A stretch of 60,958 nt of DNA. Origin: Lachnospiraceae bacterium. Its GTDB lineage: Bacteria > Bacillota > Clostridia > Lachnospirales > Lachnospiraceae. Of the stretch, positions 1-8,945 are shown one piece after another. The translations under genes were made by a program, and so were the position numbers. The stretch spans positions 1-60,958 of the forward strand of contig JAAUZY010000054.1 in the NCBI GenBank assembly GCA_014804355.1. The letters run 5' to 3'. A model generated the notes under the pieces. It made no database searches. It was not told where the DNA came from and saw only the letters and a list, made by a program, of their open reading frames with translations. Each line of letters opens with the position of its first letter. The first letter of the stretch is position 1.

Positions 1-1558
1 TCATGACGCGGAAATTAACCGTTTCCGTTTTGTCTTCATGTGATGTTTCAAACTGTGCACCTATCGTCATTGTGCATTTACCTGGCATTCCGTTATCTGC
101 AAGGAGTTTTTCGGTATCTGCGATGATTGTCTTATGCGTACTCTGATCTACTATGACCTCTCTAAGTATTTCGTTGTCCATGATATGCGCTTCGCTTGAG
201 GGTACATCGAAGAAGCGCAGCAGTTTTTCACTTTTTAATGTCAACACAAAATTTGACATGATCGTCATCAACAGAATACAGAGCGTAAATACAACCGTTA
301 TAACAGAAAACTGCTTCGGTGAGCTGAACACATCATTGACCGGGAAAAATGCAGCCTGCGGCAGCTTTGAACGTCCTAAGCGCATAAGGCTTCTTTTTCG
401 GAAGCGCTCTCCCGTCTGCCCGTTTCTTACCGCATCGATCGGTGAGAGCTTGTTGACTCTGCGTGTGCAGCCATAGCAGAACAGCAGGATAATCATAACT
501 ACCGCCGCAGAACTGAAACACCCTATCATAGTGCCGCTCTCGCTGTCCAGAACCATATGTTCCGATACTGTTTTCATCATCATATCCCCGAGAGGGACGG
601 AACAGAAATATCCTATCAGTGCACCAACCACAGCAATGGCAAGATATTTGACAATATACAGGCTTCTTATACTGCCGTTATCGATACCGACCGCTTTCAT
701 CACACCGATCTCACGAAATTCCTCGCTGACCGTAAAGCCTATTGTGAAACGCAACAGCACAAAGGCTGTGAACATCAGCACAACGCTAATTATCATTAAG
801 GCATAAGCCAAAAGCATATCATAGAGATAAATATCCTTTATTTCTTCCCGTGTGTAGACATATACACCGCTATAGTTCTTTGCAAGTTCCCTTATTTCAT
901 CAACTGATGATGTATTTACACAAAACTGCCTGCCATTCATGATATGAGTGGCTTCGTCCCTGTCAAGATAGTCATAGTCAGCAGAGTTCATGATAAGATA
1001 CGGGGAAGCCGTGTTTCCCGAATCAAACAGTGCACCTTTGAACCGCCCCATAAACTTAAGCGTGAGATGACTGTCGCCGACAGTAAGCTCCACCTCGTCG
1101 CCCTCTTTTATAGTAAGATCCTGTAAAAAAGGGGCGTTGGCATAAAAGCAACCCTTATCCACACTTTCGATGATGTTATTGTTCTCATCGAAATAGTTGA
1201 TAGCCATTTCACTATCGGAAATCAAATAGGCAGCATTCGTGAAATTATCAAGTTTATTTCCGTTATGTCTGAAATACTTTGAGCTGGATACACACAGCCA
1301 ATGCTCGGTCCTTATCTCCTTGGCGGGGGCAAGCTCCCCAATCTTTTCCTCGAGATCGTTTTCCCCGCTGAACAGCACCCGCACAATGACATCGGGAACA
1401 TCCGCCGCATCGAAATAATGCTCGATACCGCCAGTCACGGCTATAATGTTGTTCACTGCCGCCGCTGCAAACATGGAGCACAAAATGACAAACAGCAGCA
1501 GAATGATGTTCATGGTCTTTTTGCGTTTCAGGTCTTTTTTCAATATCCTCCAGAACAT
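1..1558 (-). CDS. FtsX-type ABC transporter permease, 3' end outside the window
   Basis: The reading frame opens with MFWRILKKDLKRKKTMNIIL, behind an AGAGGT ribosome binding site, and stays open to the left edge (about 519 codons). It has a first membrane segment near residues 17-35, a long extracytoplasmic region, then a block of membrane segments containing EEFREIGVMKAVGI, the typical signature of the FtsX/MacB permease domain. A further hydrophobic segment (FSVITVVFTLCILLMTIMSNF) starts the second half. Permeases of this shape (usually about 780 residues) work with a cytoplasmic ATPase to export or sense lipids, peptides or antibiotics. No ATPase gene lies upstream, where rsgA is, so a partner would be downstream beyond the edge or elsewhere. 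Family assignment is firm; substrate is unknown. Confidence 0.88.
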   Translation of the reverse strand, partial: MFWRILKKDLKRKKTMNIILLLFVILCSMFAAAAVNNIIAVTGGIEHYFDAADVPDVIVRVLFSGENDLEEKIGELAPAKEIRTEHWLCVSSSKYFRHNGNKLDNFTNAAYLISDSEMAINYFDENNNIIESVDKGCFYANAPFLQDLTIKEGDEVELTVGDSHLTLKFMGRFKGALFDSGNTASPYLIMNSADYDYLDRDEATHIMNGRQFCVNTSSVDEIRELAKNYSGVYVYTREEIKDIYLYDMLLAYALMIISVVLMFTAFVLLRFTIGFTVSEEFREIGVMKAVGIDNGSIRSLYIVKYLAIAVVGALIGYFCSVPLGDMMMKTVSEHMVLDSESGTMIGCFSSAAVVMIILLFCYGCTRRVNKLSPIDAVRNGQTGERFRKRSLMRLGRSKLPQAAFFPVNDVFSSPKQFSVITVVFTLCILLMTIMSNFVLTLKSEKLLRFFDVPSSEAHIMDNEILREVIVDQSTHKTIIADTEKLLADNGMPGKCTMTIGAQFETSHEDKTETVNFRVM

Positions 1559-1589
1559 AGTGTATACCTCTTTTCCTGTGCGAAGTTTT

Positions 1590-1635
1590 AGAAGTTCTTG
1601 GCGAAACAGCCCCTGCTGTGAGCCCTAGAACTTCT
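1590..1635 (-). promoter_or_regulatory. Leader hairpin of the FtsX-type permease
   Basis: Nine-base arms AGAAGTTCT and AGAACTTCT enclose a second stem (ACAGC/GCTGT) about 30 nt before the permease start codon. It would lie inside the leader transcript. There is no U-run, so it is more likely a processing, stability or attenuation structure than a terminator. Confidence 0.5.
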
Positions 1636-1662
1636 CTTCACACTATTTTCTCCATGTTCTGA

Positions 1663-1692
1663 ATCATAGCATAGAAATTCTTAACAAGTCTT
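1663..1692 (-). promoter_or_regulatory. Possible promoter of the FtsX-type permease
   Basis: On the minus strand a good -10 (TATGAT, 1663-1668) stands 18 nt from a poor -35 (AAGACT). It lies after the rsgA terminator and before the leader hairpin, which is where a promoter is needed. The weak -35 suggests an activator or an alternative sigma factor, or a wrong call. Confidence 0.35.
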
Positions 1693-1710
1693 TAACTTTT
1701 AACGGAACAT

Positions 1711-1744
1711 AAAAAAGCAACCACCTAGTCACCTAAATGATTGC
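1711..1744 (-). terminator. Rho-independent terminator after rsgA
   Basis: On the minus strand, GCAATCA pairs with TGGTTGC (7 bp, one G-U) and is followed by six T. It sits 50 nt after the rsgA stop and closes the murE-to-rsgA gene run. Confidence 0.65.
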
Positions 1745-1793
1745 ATGCAAATTCAAATTCATTAAGTTTCTTTTGCTGAAAGTTTCAATCCAT

Positions 1794-2672
1794 CTAATAT
1801 CTCCTCTTATCTTTCAACTCCTGATACAGCACCTTATAATTCTCGTATCGCACCGTGCTGATCTTCCCCTCCGCCACGGCCTCCTTGACGCCGCAGGACG
1901 GTTCGCTGATATGGGCACAGCCGCTGAACTTGCAATACGGCTCATACTGCACGAATTCCGGGTAATACTGTCCCAGCTCCTCTTTCGTGATCTCGGAAAT
2001 ATCAAGGGACGTAAATCCGGGTGTGTCCATAATATATGTTTCCTCACCCAGCGCTATGATTTCCGAGTGTCTTGTGGTGTGTTTTCCTCTTTCTATCTTG
2101 GCGCTGATCTCCCCGGTCTCCATGTTGGCTTTCGGCGCCAGCCTGTTGATCAGTGAGGATTTGCCTACCCCGCTTGGTCCCGCCACAGTGGTAGTCTTAC
2201 CGTTCAACAGTTCTTTGACCTGTTCTAAGCCTTCATTCTCCAGCGCACTGATAAACAGGACATGATATCCGCATGTTTCATAGGACTGCCTGAGTGCTTC
2301 CTTCTCCTGTGCGGAGGCAATGTCCTGTTTGTTAAAACATATGATCGTAGGCAGATTCTGCCGCTCCATGCGGATGAGAAATCTGTCCAGAAGATTGAAA
2401 TTAGGATTTGGCTTCACAATGGCAAAAATAATCATAGCCTGATCCACGTTAGCAACCGCCGGGCGGATCAGGGCACTTCGTCTGGGAAGTATTTCACTGA
2501 TGTTACCCAGTCTCTCACCTTCATCCAATACATCCATAACCACATCGTCACCCACAAGCGGCTTTACATGATCTTTTCTGAAAATCCCCTTAGCCTTACA
2601 TTCATAGGTCCCGTGTCCTTCTACATAGACATAATAGAATCCCGCAATTCCCTTAATGATCTTCCCCTGCAT
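1794..2672 (-). CDS. rsgA: Small ribosomal subunit biogenesis GTPase RsgA
   Basis: Circularly permuted GTPase that matures the 30S subunit; 292 residues, normal for the family. An N-terminal OB fold (about 1-70) is followed by the permuted order G4 (NKQD, 114-117), G1 P-loop (GPSGVGKSS, 165-173) and G3 (DTPGF, 216-220). The C-terminal zinc knuckle has Cys247, Cys252, His254 and Cys260. The start lies 10 nt after the prkC stop, so the two are co-transcribed, an order conserved in many Firmicutes. Confidence 0.97.
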   Translation of the reverse strand: MQGKIIKGIAGFYYVYVEGHGTYECKAKGIFRKDHVKPLVGDDVVMDVLDEGERLGNISEILPRRSALIRPAVANVDQAMIIFAIVKPNPNFNLLDRFLIRMERQNLPTIICFNKQDIASAQEKEALRQSYETCGYHVLFISALENEGLEQVKELLNGKTTTVAGPSGVGKSSLINRLAPKANMETGEISAKIERGKHTTRHSEIIALGEETYIMDTPGFTSLDISEITKEELGQYYPEFVQYEPYCKFSGCAHISEPSCGVKEAVAEGKISTVRYENYKVLYQELKDKRRY

Positions 2673-2682
2673 GAACTTCTTC

Positions 2683-4809
2683 CTATTCCTGTGTAAACTG
2701 AATCTCTCTTGTCACCGTTTTCTCTTCGGAAACAGGATCCGTCGTCACTGTCTCTCCCGTCTCGGGATCGGTTGTGGTCGTCGCCTCCCTCTCCACCGTA
2801 AAATGAAAGGTAATCACACCGCTTGGTGATTTGATTCCCGTGTAATTAACCGCTACGGGAAAGGAAGATGTCTGTGTACTTAAAAGCTGTGTACCGTCCG
2901 CTGTAGTGACCGTAACGTTGACGGACATCCCGGTCCGATAATCCGGATCTTCTGTCGGTGCGGTAATACCCTCAGAATACCGATAAGTTACATCGGAAGG
3001 CCCGATACTTATTTTCAAGTCAATGGGCGTTCCGGCATCCACATAGGAGCCCACCGAATAACTCTGATAACATACTTTATCTGTCAGCGAAGCATCTTCA
3101 TTATTTACCTGTGAAACCGTTCCCACTGCCAGACCGCTCTCATTCAGGCTCACTGTGGCATCCATTTCCGTCATGCCGATCACATCGGGTACTCTGATCT
3201 TACTCTCCTCCGCACCCTGACTGACACGGAGTGTGATGGAAGACCCCGACGGCGCCTTCGTATCCGCCTCCGGAGACTGGGAGATCACATATCCGCTCTC
3301 CACCTCCGCGTCATAACTTTCTGTCACATTAACCACAAATCCCGCCTGTTCAAGAATGGACGTTGCCTCCGATCTGGACTTACCGGTTACCGGCGGAACT
3401 TCTACCCCATCTGTTCCCTGCGCCACGGTCATCACGATTACCGTATTCTTACTGATCATATTGCCCGGTGCCACACTTGTAAGACCGTCCTGGGAAGCGG
3501 CCCGCAGAACTGTGCCTACTTCATAAGCGCTGTTCTCCTCATATTTGATCTCCGGTGTCAGCCCCAGCTCCAACAGAGCGCGCTTAGCATCCTCCACATT
3601 CATGCCGACTACCTGAATCATCTCTACCTGCTCTATTTCTTCCTGTGACTCCTTATCATCCTCGGAAGCGCCGAACTGGAACACACCCACTGCTCTTCCC
3701 ACAAGGAAGATCACGATACAGCCAATCAGAATCGCCGCCACTACTGCGAGGATCGTGGTGATCTTCTCCATCTTGGGATCATAGTCATCCTCGTCCTCAT
3801 CCCAATCCTCGTCTTCTTCCTCATCGTCCTCTTCTTCATAATAGCGCTCGCTGTCTTTCTTCAGTCTCATGGCCTCATCCATGGAGTCTCTTCGGTCAGA
3901 CTGTCTCTTGATCTGCGCCATATCCCTGTCCGTAATCATTCTGGTGGAGGCTTCCTCATCCGGATCAACCACCTTGACAAAATCCTCATCGGGATTGATC
4001 AGCGACTGCTTTAAGTCCGCAACAAGCTCCGCCATGGACTGATATCTCCTGTCCGGGCTCTTCTGGCAGCACTTGCATACGATCTGCTCCACACTGATCG
4101 GAATCTCCGACACGTAGTCCCTCGGAGAAGGCATTTCTTCCTGTATATGTTTGATCGCGATCGCTACCGTAGTCTCCCCGTTGAAGGGCACCCTGCCCGT
4201 GAGCATCTCAAACATCGTGATACCTAAGGAATAGATATCGCTCTTCTCGTCACTGTAGCCGCCCCTTGCCTGTTCCGGGGAAGTATAGTGCACCGAACCC
4301 ATGACATTAGAGGTGATGGTGTTACTGGTAGCCGCCTTGGCAATACCGAAATCCGTCACCTTAACTTTGCCTTCTTTAGAAATAATAATGTTCTGCGGCT
4401 TGATATCGCGATGAATAATATGATTATTATGCGCCGCCTCGATGCCCATAGACACCTGAATCGCGATACTGATTGCCTCTTTGACGGACAGTCTCGCCTT
4501 CTTCTCGATATATTTCTTTAATGTGATACCATCCACCAGCTCCATTACGATATAGTGGATACCACCCTCTTCTCCGACATCATACACATTGACGATATTC
4601 GGATGCATGAGTCCTGCCGCCGCCTGCGCCTCGATTCTGAATTTGGATACGAAATTCGCATTCTCGCCGAACTCCTGCTTCAACACCTTAACCGCAACGA
4701 ACCGGTTCAGCTTATGATCTTTTGCTTTATATACATCTGACATACCGCCGGTGCCGATCTTTTCTAAGATCTCGTATCGGTCGCCTATCATCATTCCTAT
4801 CTTAATCAT
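2683..4809 (-). CDS. prkC: PASTA-domain Ser/Thr protein kinase PrkC/Stk1
   Basis: Membrane Ser/Thr kinase of 708 residues that senses muropeptides or lipid II and controls growth, division and dormancy exit. Residues 10-270 are a Hanks-type kinase with catalytic Lys41, HRD (133-135) and DFG (153-155). A very acidic juxtamembrane stretch (about 323-345) precedes one transmembrane helix (351-371). Outside are three PASTA repeats (about 396-467, 468-536, 537-610) and a C-terminal domain rich in Thr and Val. The first ATG overlaps the end of the phosphatase gene by 8 nt, so the kinase and its phosphatase are translationally coupled. MIGDRYE (codon 7) is an alternative start. Confidence 0.97.
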   Translation of the reverse strand: MIKIGMMIGDRYEILEKIGTGGMSDVYKAKDHKLNRFVAVKVLKQEFGENANFVSKFRIEAQAAAGLMHPNIVNVYDVGEEGGIHYIVMELVDGITLKKYIEKKARLSVKEAISIAIQVSMGIEAAHNNHIIHRDIKPQNIIISKEGKVKVTDFGIAKAATSNTITSNVMGSVHYTSPEQARGGYSDEKSDIYSLGITMFEMLTGRVPFNGETTVAIAIKHIQEEMPSPRDYVSEIPISVEQIVCKCCQKSPDRRYQSMAELVADLKQSLINPDEDFVKVVDPDEEASTRMITDRDMAQIKRQSDRRDSMDEAMRLKKDSERYYEEEDDEEEDEDWDEDEDDYDPKMEKITTILAVVAAILIGCIVIFLVGRAVGVFQFGASEDDKESQEEIEQVEMIQVVGMNVEDAKRALLELGLTPEIKYEENSAYEVGTVLRAASQDGLTSVAPGNMISKNTVIVMTVAQGTDGVEVPPVTGKSRSEATSILEQAGFVVNVTESYDAEVESGYVISQSPEADTKAPSGSSITLRVSQGAEESKIRVPDVIGMTEMDATVSLNESGLAVGTVSQVNNEDASLTDKVCYQSYSVGSYVDAGTPIDLKISIGPSDVTYRYSEGITAPTEDPDYRTGMSVNVTVTTADGTQLLSTQTSSFPVAVNYTGIKSPSGVITFHFTVEREATTTTDPETGETVTTDPVSEEKTVTREIQFTQE

Positions 4810-5548
4810 GTTTCACCTCGTCTGCTAACGGTTCAATAACAATCACGGAAATATTATCTTTACCGCCGTTGTGGTTGGCTGTTCTCACCAATTCTTCTAC
4901 CTTGTCCTTAAGACTTCCGTCCCCTGTCAGAATCTGATGTATCGTCTCGTCTTCCACCATATTCGTCAACCCATCGGAACAAAGCAAAACCTTGTCTCCC
5001 GCCTGCAGTTCCAGATTAAAGAAATCTGCTTCTATATAATCTCTGGCGCCGATCGCCCTGGTAATAATATTTTTATCCGGATGATTTCTGGCAGTCGCCC
5101 TGTCTATGCCGCCCATCCGCACCATCTCTTCCACCAGTGAATGATCCTGCGTGATCTGCTCTATCCTGTCGCCTACGACATAAAGCCTGCTGTCTCCTAC
5201 ATTGGCCACTTCCAGATATCGTCCTATACAAGTTGCCACCACCATCGTAGTGCCCATGCCGTTGTATGCCGCCTCATGACTTGCCAGATCGCGTATACGC
5301 GCATTTGCCTTCTCGATGGCTCTGTCCAGAATCCTGACAGGATTTTTTTCAAAAGAAATGCCGATCTCCTCCACTACGGTCTCCACCGCATAGCGGGAAG
5401 CGTAATCCCCGGCATTGTGTCCGCCCATACCGTCCGCTACAATAAACACATTAGGCAGATTACCGATGGGAGTCTCTGACAGATAGATAAAATCCTGATT
5501 CACTTGTCTTTTCTGTCCGATATCCGTTATCGCATAGGACCTAAGCAC
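4802..5548 (-). CDS. stp: PP2C-family Ser/Thr phosphatase, partner of PrkC
   Basis: PPM/PP2C phosphatase of 248 residues that reverses PrkC phosphorylation. It shows the metal-binding motifs DGMGGHNAGD (39-48), GDSRLYVV, SDGLTNMVED and GGKDNISVIV. It starts with GTG, 8 nt after a GGAGG ribosome binding site. It lies 25 nt downstream of rlmN and overlaps prkC, the usual Firmicute arrangement (prpC-prkC). Confidence 0.96.
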   Translation of the reverse strand: MLRSYAITDIGQKRQVNQDFIYLSETPIGNLPNVFIVADGMGGHNAGDYASRYAVETVVEEIGISFEKNPVRILDRAIEKANARIRDLASHEAAYNGMGTTMVVATCIGRYLEVANVGDSRLYVVGDRIEQITQDHSLVEEMVRMGGIDRATARNHPDKNIITRAIGARDYIEADFFNLELQAGDKVLLCSDGLTNMVEDETIHQILTGDGSLKDKVEELVRTANHNGGKDNISVIVIEPLADEVKHD

Positions 5549-5573
5549 CGTATCTTCCTCCGTTTGCCATAAT

Positions 5574-6629
5574 TTACTCTTTCGGTTCCGACTTCATGTA
5601 TCTGCGCCTCAACTGACCGCACGCACCGTCGATATCCCGACCCATTTCCCTTCTAATAGTAACATTAATTCCATTTTTTTCAAGTTTATTTTTGAACGCA
5701 TTCACCGCACACCGCTCAGACTGCCTGTAATCACGCTCCTTGATCGGGTTGACGGGAATCAGATTCACATGAATGCCCCGTCTGCCGATCAGGTTCGTAA
5801 GCTGCCTTGCATCCTCATCCGTATCGTTCACTCCCTTTACCAGACTGTACTCAAATGTGATCCGTCTGCCCGTCTGTTCAAAATAGTAATCGCACGCCCC
5901 AATCAGTTCCTGTAAGGAATACTGATTGGCAATGGGCATGAGCTGCCTGCGCTTGTCATCCGTCGCCGCATGCAGGGATAGAGCCAGTGTGATCTGCAGC
6001 CGTCTGTCGGCGAGCTGTCTCATCCGCGGCACGATCCCGCAGGTGGACACGGTAACGTTCCTCTGGCTGATATGCAGTCCGTTCTCGTCCGTCAGAAGCG
6101 CAATGAACCGCAGCAGATTATCATAATTATCCATCGGCTCCCCGCTTCCCATGACCACCACGTTAGAAACCCGCTCTCCGGTCTGTCTGGTAATCGCATA
6201 GATCTGGTCGAGCATCTCCGAAGGCAGGAGATTCCGCTCCAGCCCGTCCAGCGTGGAGGCGCAGAAGCGGCAGCCCATACGGCACCCCACCTGCGAGGAA
6301 ATACAGACGGAATTACCGTGCTGATAGCGCATAAAGACACTCTCCACCGTGTTGCCGTCCGCCAGTTCAAACAGATACTTTCTCGTGCCGTCCGCCTTTG
6401 ATTCCTGAACACGGCAAATTTGCAACGCCGTATAGTCATAGCGTTCCCTGCACTTATCCGCCAGCGCCTTAGGAATATTCGTCATTTCCTCATACCCTGC
6501 GGCCTGTTTCTTATGCATCCACTCATACATCTGACCTGCCCGAAAAGATTTCTCGCCCATGGCCTCCATCTCTTCCTTAAGCTGATCTAAGGTGAATGAC
6601 TTGATATCTCTAGTGTTCCCTGTTTCCAT
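5574..6629 (-). CDS. rlmN: Dual-specificity 23S rRNA/tRNA methyltransferase RlmN
   Basis: Radical SAM enzyme that methylates C2 of A2503 in 23S rRNA and A37 of some tRNAs. The 351-residue protein has the cluster motif Cys116-x3-Cys120-x2-Cys123 within CRMGCRFCAST. It also has the SAM-binding stretch GSGEPMDN and a C-terminal Cys in IDGACGQL that serves as the methyl-carrying residue in the family. It lies between rsmB and the stp-prkC pair; the gap to rsmB is taken up by a 42-bp palindrome. Confidence 0.97.
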   Translation of the reverse strand: METGNTRDIKSFTLDQLKEEMEAMGEKSFRAGQMYEWMHKKQAAGYEEMTNIPKALADKCRERYDYTALQICRVQESKADGTRKYLFELADGNTVESVFMRYQHGNSVCISSQVGCRMGCRFCASTLDGLERNLLPSEMLDQIYAITRQTGERVSNVVVMGSGEPMDNYDNLLRFIALLTDENGLHISQRNVTVSTCGIVPRMRQLADRRLQITLALSLHAATDDKRRQLMPIANQYSLQELIGACDYYFEQTGRRITFEYSLVKGVNDTDEDARQLTNLIGRRGIHVNLIPVNPIKERDYRQSERCAVNAFKNKLEKNGINVTIRREMGRDIDGACGQLRRRYMKSEPKE

Positions 6630-6646
6630 GATATCTATCTCTCTTT

Positions 6647-6688
6647 GTAACTGTTCAGTAAATGCTTCGACCTATACTGAATAGTTAC
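6647..6688. repeat. GTAACTGTTCAGTA palindrome, short complete copy
   Basis: Arms GTAACTGTTCAGTA and TACTGAATAGTTAC (one mismatch) surround AATGCTTCGACCTA. The right arm supplies the TAA stop codon of rsmB (6685-6687). Related sequences occur at 21759-21890, 41708-41734, 45091-45149 and 49372-49430. Confidence 0.8.
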
Positions 6689-8061
6689 CTCTGTTTCATC
6701 TTTCTTCTCTGTATCCTGCGCAGCTTGGCTAAGAAGAACCCGTCGGTTCCGTGTATGCCGGGCAGAAGCTGTACATATCCTCTGTCCGCTTCCTCCCGAA
6801 GCTCTTCCGGCAGCTCCTGCGCCATACTCACCGGCTCCATATCGTATGTCCGGCAGATCCATTCCGTCATCTCTTCATTTTCCGCCGGATTCATGGTACA
6901 CGTGCTGTACATCATGACTCCCTCCGATTTCAGATACCGCACCGCATTGTCTATGATTTCCCGCTGCAAAGCAACGACTTCCTCCATGGACTGTCTGGTC
7001 ACGCGATACTTAATATCCTGTTTCTTGCCGATCACGCCCAGCCCGGAGCAGGGCACATCCGCAATAAGGACATCCGCCCGCCCGATCAGCGTCTCGTCAG
7101 TGATCCGGGCATCCCGCACCCTGACAGACACATTGTCCATGCCCATTCTGTCTCTGTTCTCTTCTATCTTCGCGGCCTTATACTCCGTCACATCACAGGC
7201 GATCACCTGTCCGGTTCCCATAAGCTTGTCCGCCGCATGCAGCGCCTTGCCTCCGGGCGCCGCACAGACATCAATGACCGTGTCCCCCTGTCTGATTCCC
7301 GCAGCTTCCACCACCAGCATGGAACTGACGTCCTGTACCGCGAAAGCGCCTTCCCGATATCCGGCAAGACCGCGGATGCCATCCGTCTTCTGAACCGTCA
7401 CGGCGTAGGGCAGATAGGGATGTCTGTGTACCTGTACCCCGCTTTGCTGCCACGCCTTCATCAGTGCCTCCCGATCTTTCTCGTCGAGTGTCTCCTGCAT
7501 TCTGATACTGACCGCTCCTCTTTGCAGGAAAGCCGCCAGAACAGCCTCACACCGTTCTTCCCCGTAAGCGGCACAGAAATGCTCTGTCAGCCATCGCGGC
7601 ATGGAATAGCAGACCGACAGATATTCCATGTAATCCGTCTGTTTATCCGGATAGGGAATCTGCTCTTTGCCCCTTGCCACCGCACGCAGCACACCGTTGA
7701 CGTATCCCTGCAGCGACCGGAAACCCCGCTTCTTCGCCAGCTTCACCGCCTCGTTGCACACCGCCGCGTCAGGTATATTTTCCATGAAAAGGATCTGATA
7801 CACACTCATTCGCAGCAATTCTCTGATAAACGGTTTCATCTTCTTCACCGGCACCTTGGAAAAACGATCAAGCACATAATCGATCTGAATCCTGCGCTCG
7901 ATCGTCCCCTCGCTCACCCTTTTGATGAAAGCCTTCTCTCTGCCGTCCAGATAATCATGCTTCTCCAAGACCGCCGCGATCAGTATATTGCTGTATTCAC
8001 TTTCTTTAGACAGTTCCAGTAATATATCCAGAACTACTTCCCGTCCGTTGACCTCTGCCAT
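6685..8061 (-). CDS. rsmB: 16S rRNA m5C967 methyltransferase RsmB
   Basis: SAM-dependent cytosine-5 methyltransferase of 458 residues. The N-terminal NusB-like domain (about 1-135) is followed by a Rossmann methyltransferase domain with the SAM loop DVCAAPGGKALHAADKL. Both catalytic cysteine motifs are present (DVPCSGLGVIGKK and YSTCTMNPAENEE). The ATG at 8061 (MAEVNGREVV) is chosen over an ATG 15 codons upstream because it has GGAG at proper spacing. The stop codon falls inside a palindromic repeat. Confidence 0.95.
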   Translation of the reverse strand: MAEVNGREVVLDILLELSKESEYSNILIAAVLEKHDYLDGREKAFIKRVSEGTIERRIQIDYVLDRFSKVPVKKMKPFIRELLRMSVYQILFMENIPDAAVCNEAVKLAKKRGFRSLQGYVNGVLRAVARGKEQIPYPDKQTDYMEYLSVCYSMPRWLTEHFCAAYGEERCEAVLAAFLQRGAVSIRMQETLDEKDREALMKAWQQSGVQVHRHPYLPYAVTVQKTDGIRGLAGYREGAFAVQDVSSMLVVEAAGIRQGDTVIDVCAAPGGKALHAADKLMGTGQVIACDVTEYKAAKIEENRDRMGMDNVSVRVRDARITDETLIGRADVLIADVPCSGLGVIGKKQDIKYRVTRQSMEEVVALQREIIDNAVRYLKSEGVMMYSTCTMNPAENEEMTEWICRTYDMEPVSMAQELPEELREEADRGYVQLLPGIHGTDGFFLAKLRRIQRRKMKQR

Positions 8062-8141
8062 ATCACTCCAATACCTATATCCTTCTCTCAACCTGCAAAT
8101 TTGCAAGCCAAGACGCTAACAACGTCGGCACCAATTTGTGT

Positions 8142-8164
8142 TTGAAAAATCTTTGATTTTTCAA
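8142..8164. repeat. A/T-rich perfect hairpin between the metallopeptidase and rsmB
   Basis: Ten-base perfect arms TTGAAAAATC and GATTTTTCAA with a 3-nt loop sit one base after the metallopeptidase stop codon. It could act as a weak terminator or a 3'-end stabiliser. It lacks a clear U-run. Confidence 0.45.
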
Positions 8165-8165
8165 G

Positions 8166-8879
8166 CTAATCCCTGCGCCTGTTATTGCCAAACAGCAGAA
8201 TCAGTCTGAGAAGCTGTAAGATGGCGGACGCTGCCGCCGCCACGTAAGTGAGCGCCGCCGCAGACAATACTTTACGGCACCCTCTTGTCTCATCCTGCTC
8301 CAGCATGCCGTAATCTCCCAGCATCGCAAGCGCCCTGCCGGAAGCGTTGAACTCCACGGGAAGCGTCACGATCTGAAAAAGCACTGCCAGCGCAAACACC
8401 CAGATACCGATCTGGATGAGAAGCTGATTCATTCCCAATATAGCGCCGAGAATAATTAACGGTATGCCTGCCTTTGATCCGATATTAGCCGCCGGCACAA
8501 GAGCCGTTCTGAACGACAAAGGTGCATACCCCTTGTTATGCTGAACTGCGTGCCCGCACTCGTGGGCCGCCACGCCGATCGCCGCTATGGAATCGGAACC
8601 GTACACGGAATCCGACAGCCTCAGCACCTTATGAGACGGATCGTAATGATCCGTCAATTCTCCCCGTACATGCTCTATGCTCACATCATAGATACCTGAC
8701 ATCTGTAAGATCCGCTGCGCCGCCTGAGCGCCCGTCAGTCCGCTCCTGCTCCTTACTCGCGCATATTTTCTGTAGGTGGAACTGACACGCATCTGCGCCC
8801 AGATGCACAACACCGCTCCGATCAATACAAGAAAATAGGTCGGATCAAAATAGTAACCGTAATATCCGTAACGTCCCAT
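8166..8879 (-). CDS. Zinc-dependent membrane metallopeptidase, YugP family
   Basis: Protein of 237 residues in the Zn_peptidase_2 (YugP) family, conserved in this position in Clostridia but of unknown substrate. It has an N-terminal membrane helix (about 12-28) and the metalloprotease motif HECGH (106-110) in AAHECGHAVQHNKGYAPL. Two hydrophobic stretches and a short basic tail (NNRRRD) follow. The second ATG is preferred because AGAAAGGA abuts the first ATG but is well spaced from the second. It sits between fmt and rsmB in the same direction. Confidence 0.9.
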   Translation of the reverse strand: MGRYGYYGYYFDPTYFLVLIGAVLCIWAQMRVSSTYRKYARVRSRSGLTGAQAAQRILQMSGIYDVSIEHVRGELTDHYDPSHKVLRLSDSVYGSDSIAAIGVAAHECGHAVQHNKGYAPLSFRTALVPAANIGSKAGIPLIILGAILGMNQLLIQIGIWVFALAVLFQIVTLPVEFNASGRALAMLGDYGMLEQDETRGCRKVLSAAALTYVAAAASAILQLLRLILLFGNNRRRD

Positions 8880-8945
8880 ACCTCTCATCCTTTCTGAAAA
8901 CTAAAAATACGAGGGGTTACAAAATTCACTTTGCAAACCCGACAG

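Noticed and set aside
6751-8022. 423-codon open frame on the plus strand
   Set aside because: It is antisense to rsmB and contains no motif; composition is that of a shadow frame.
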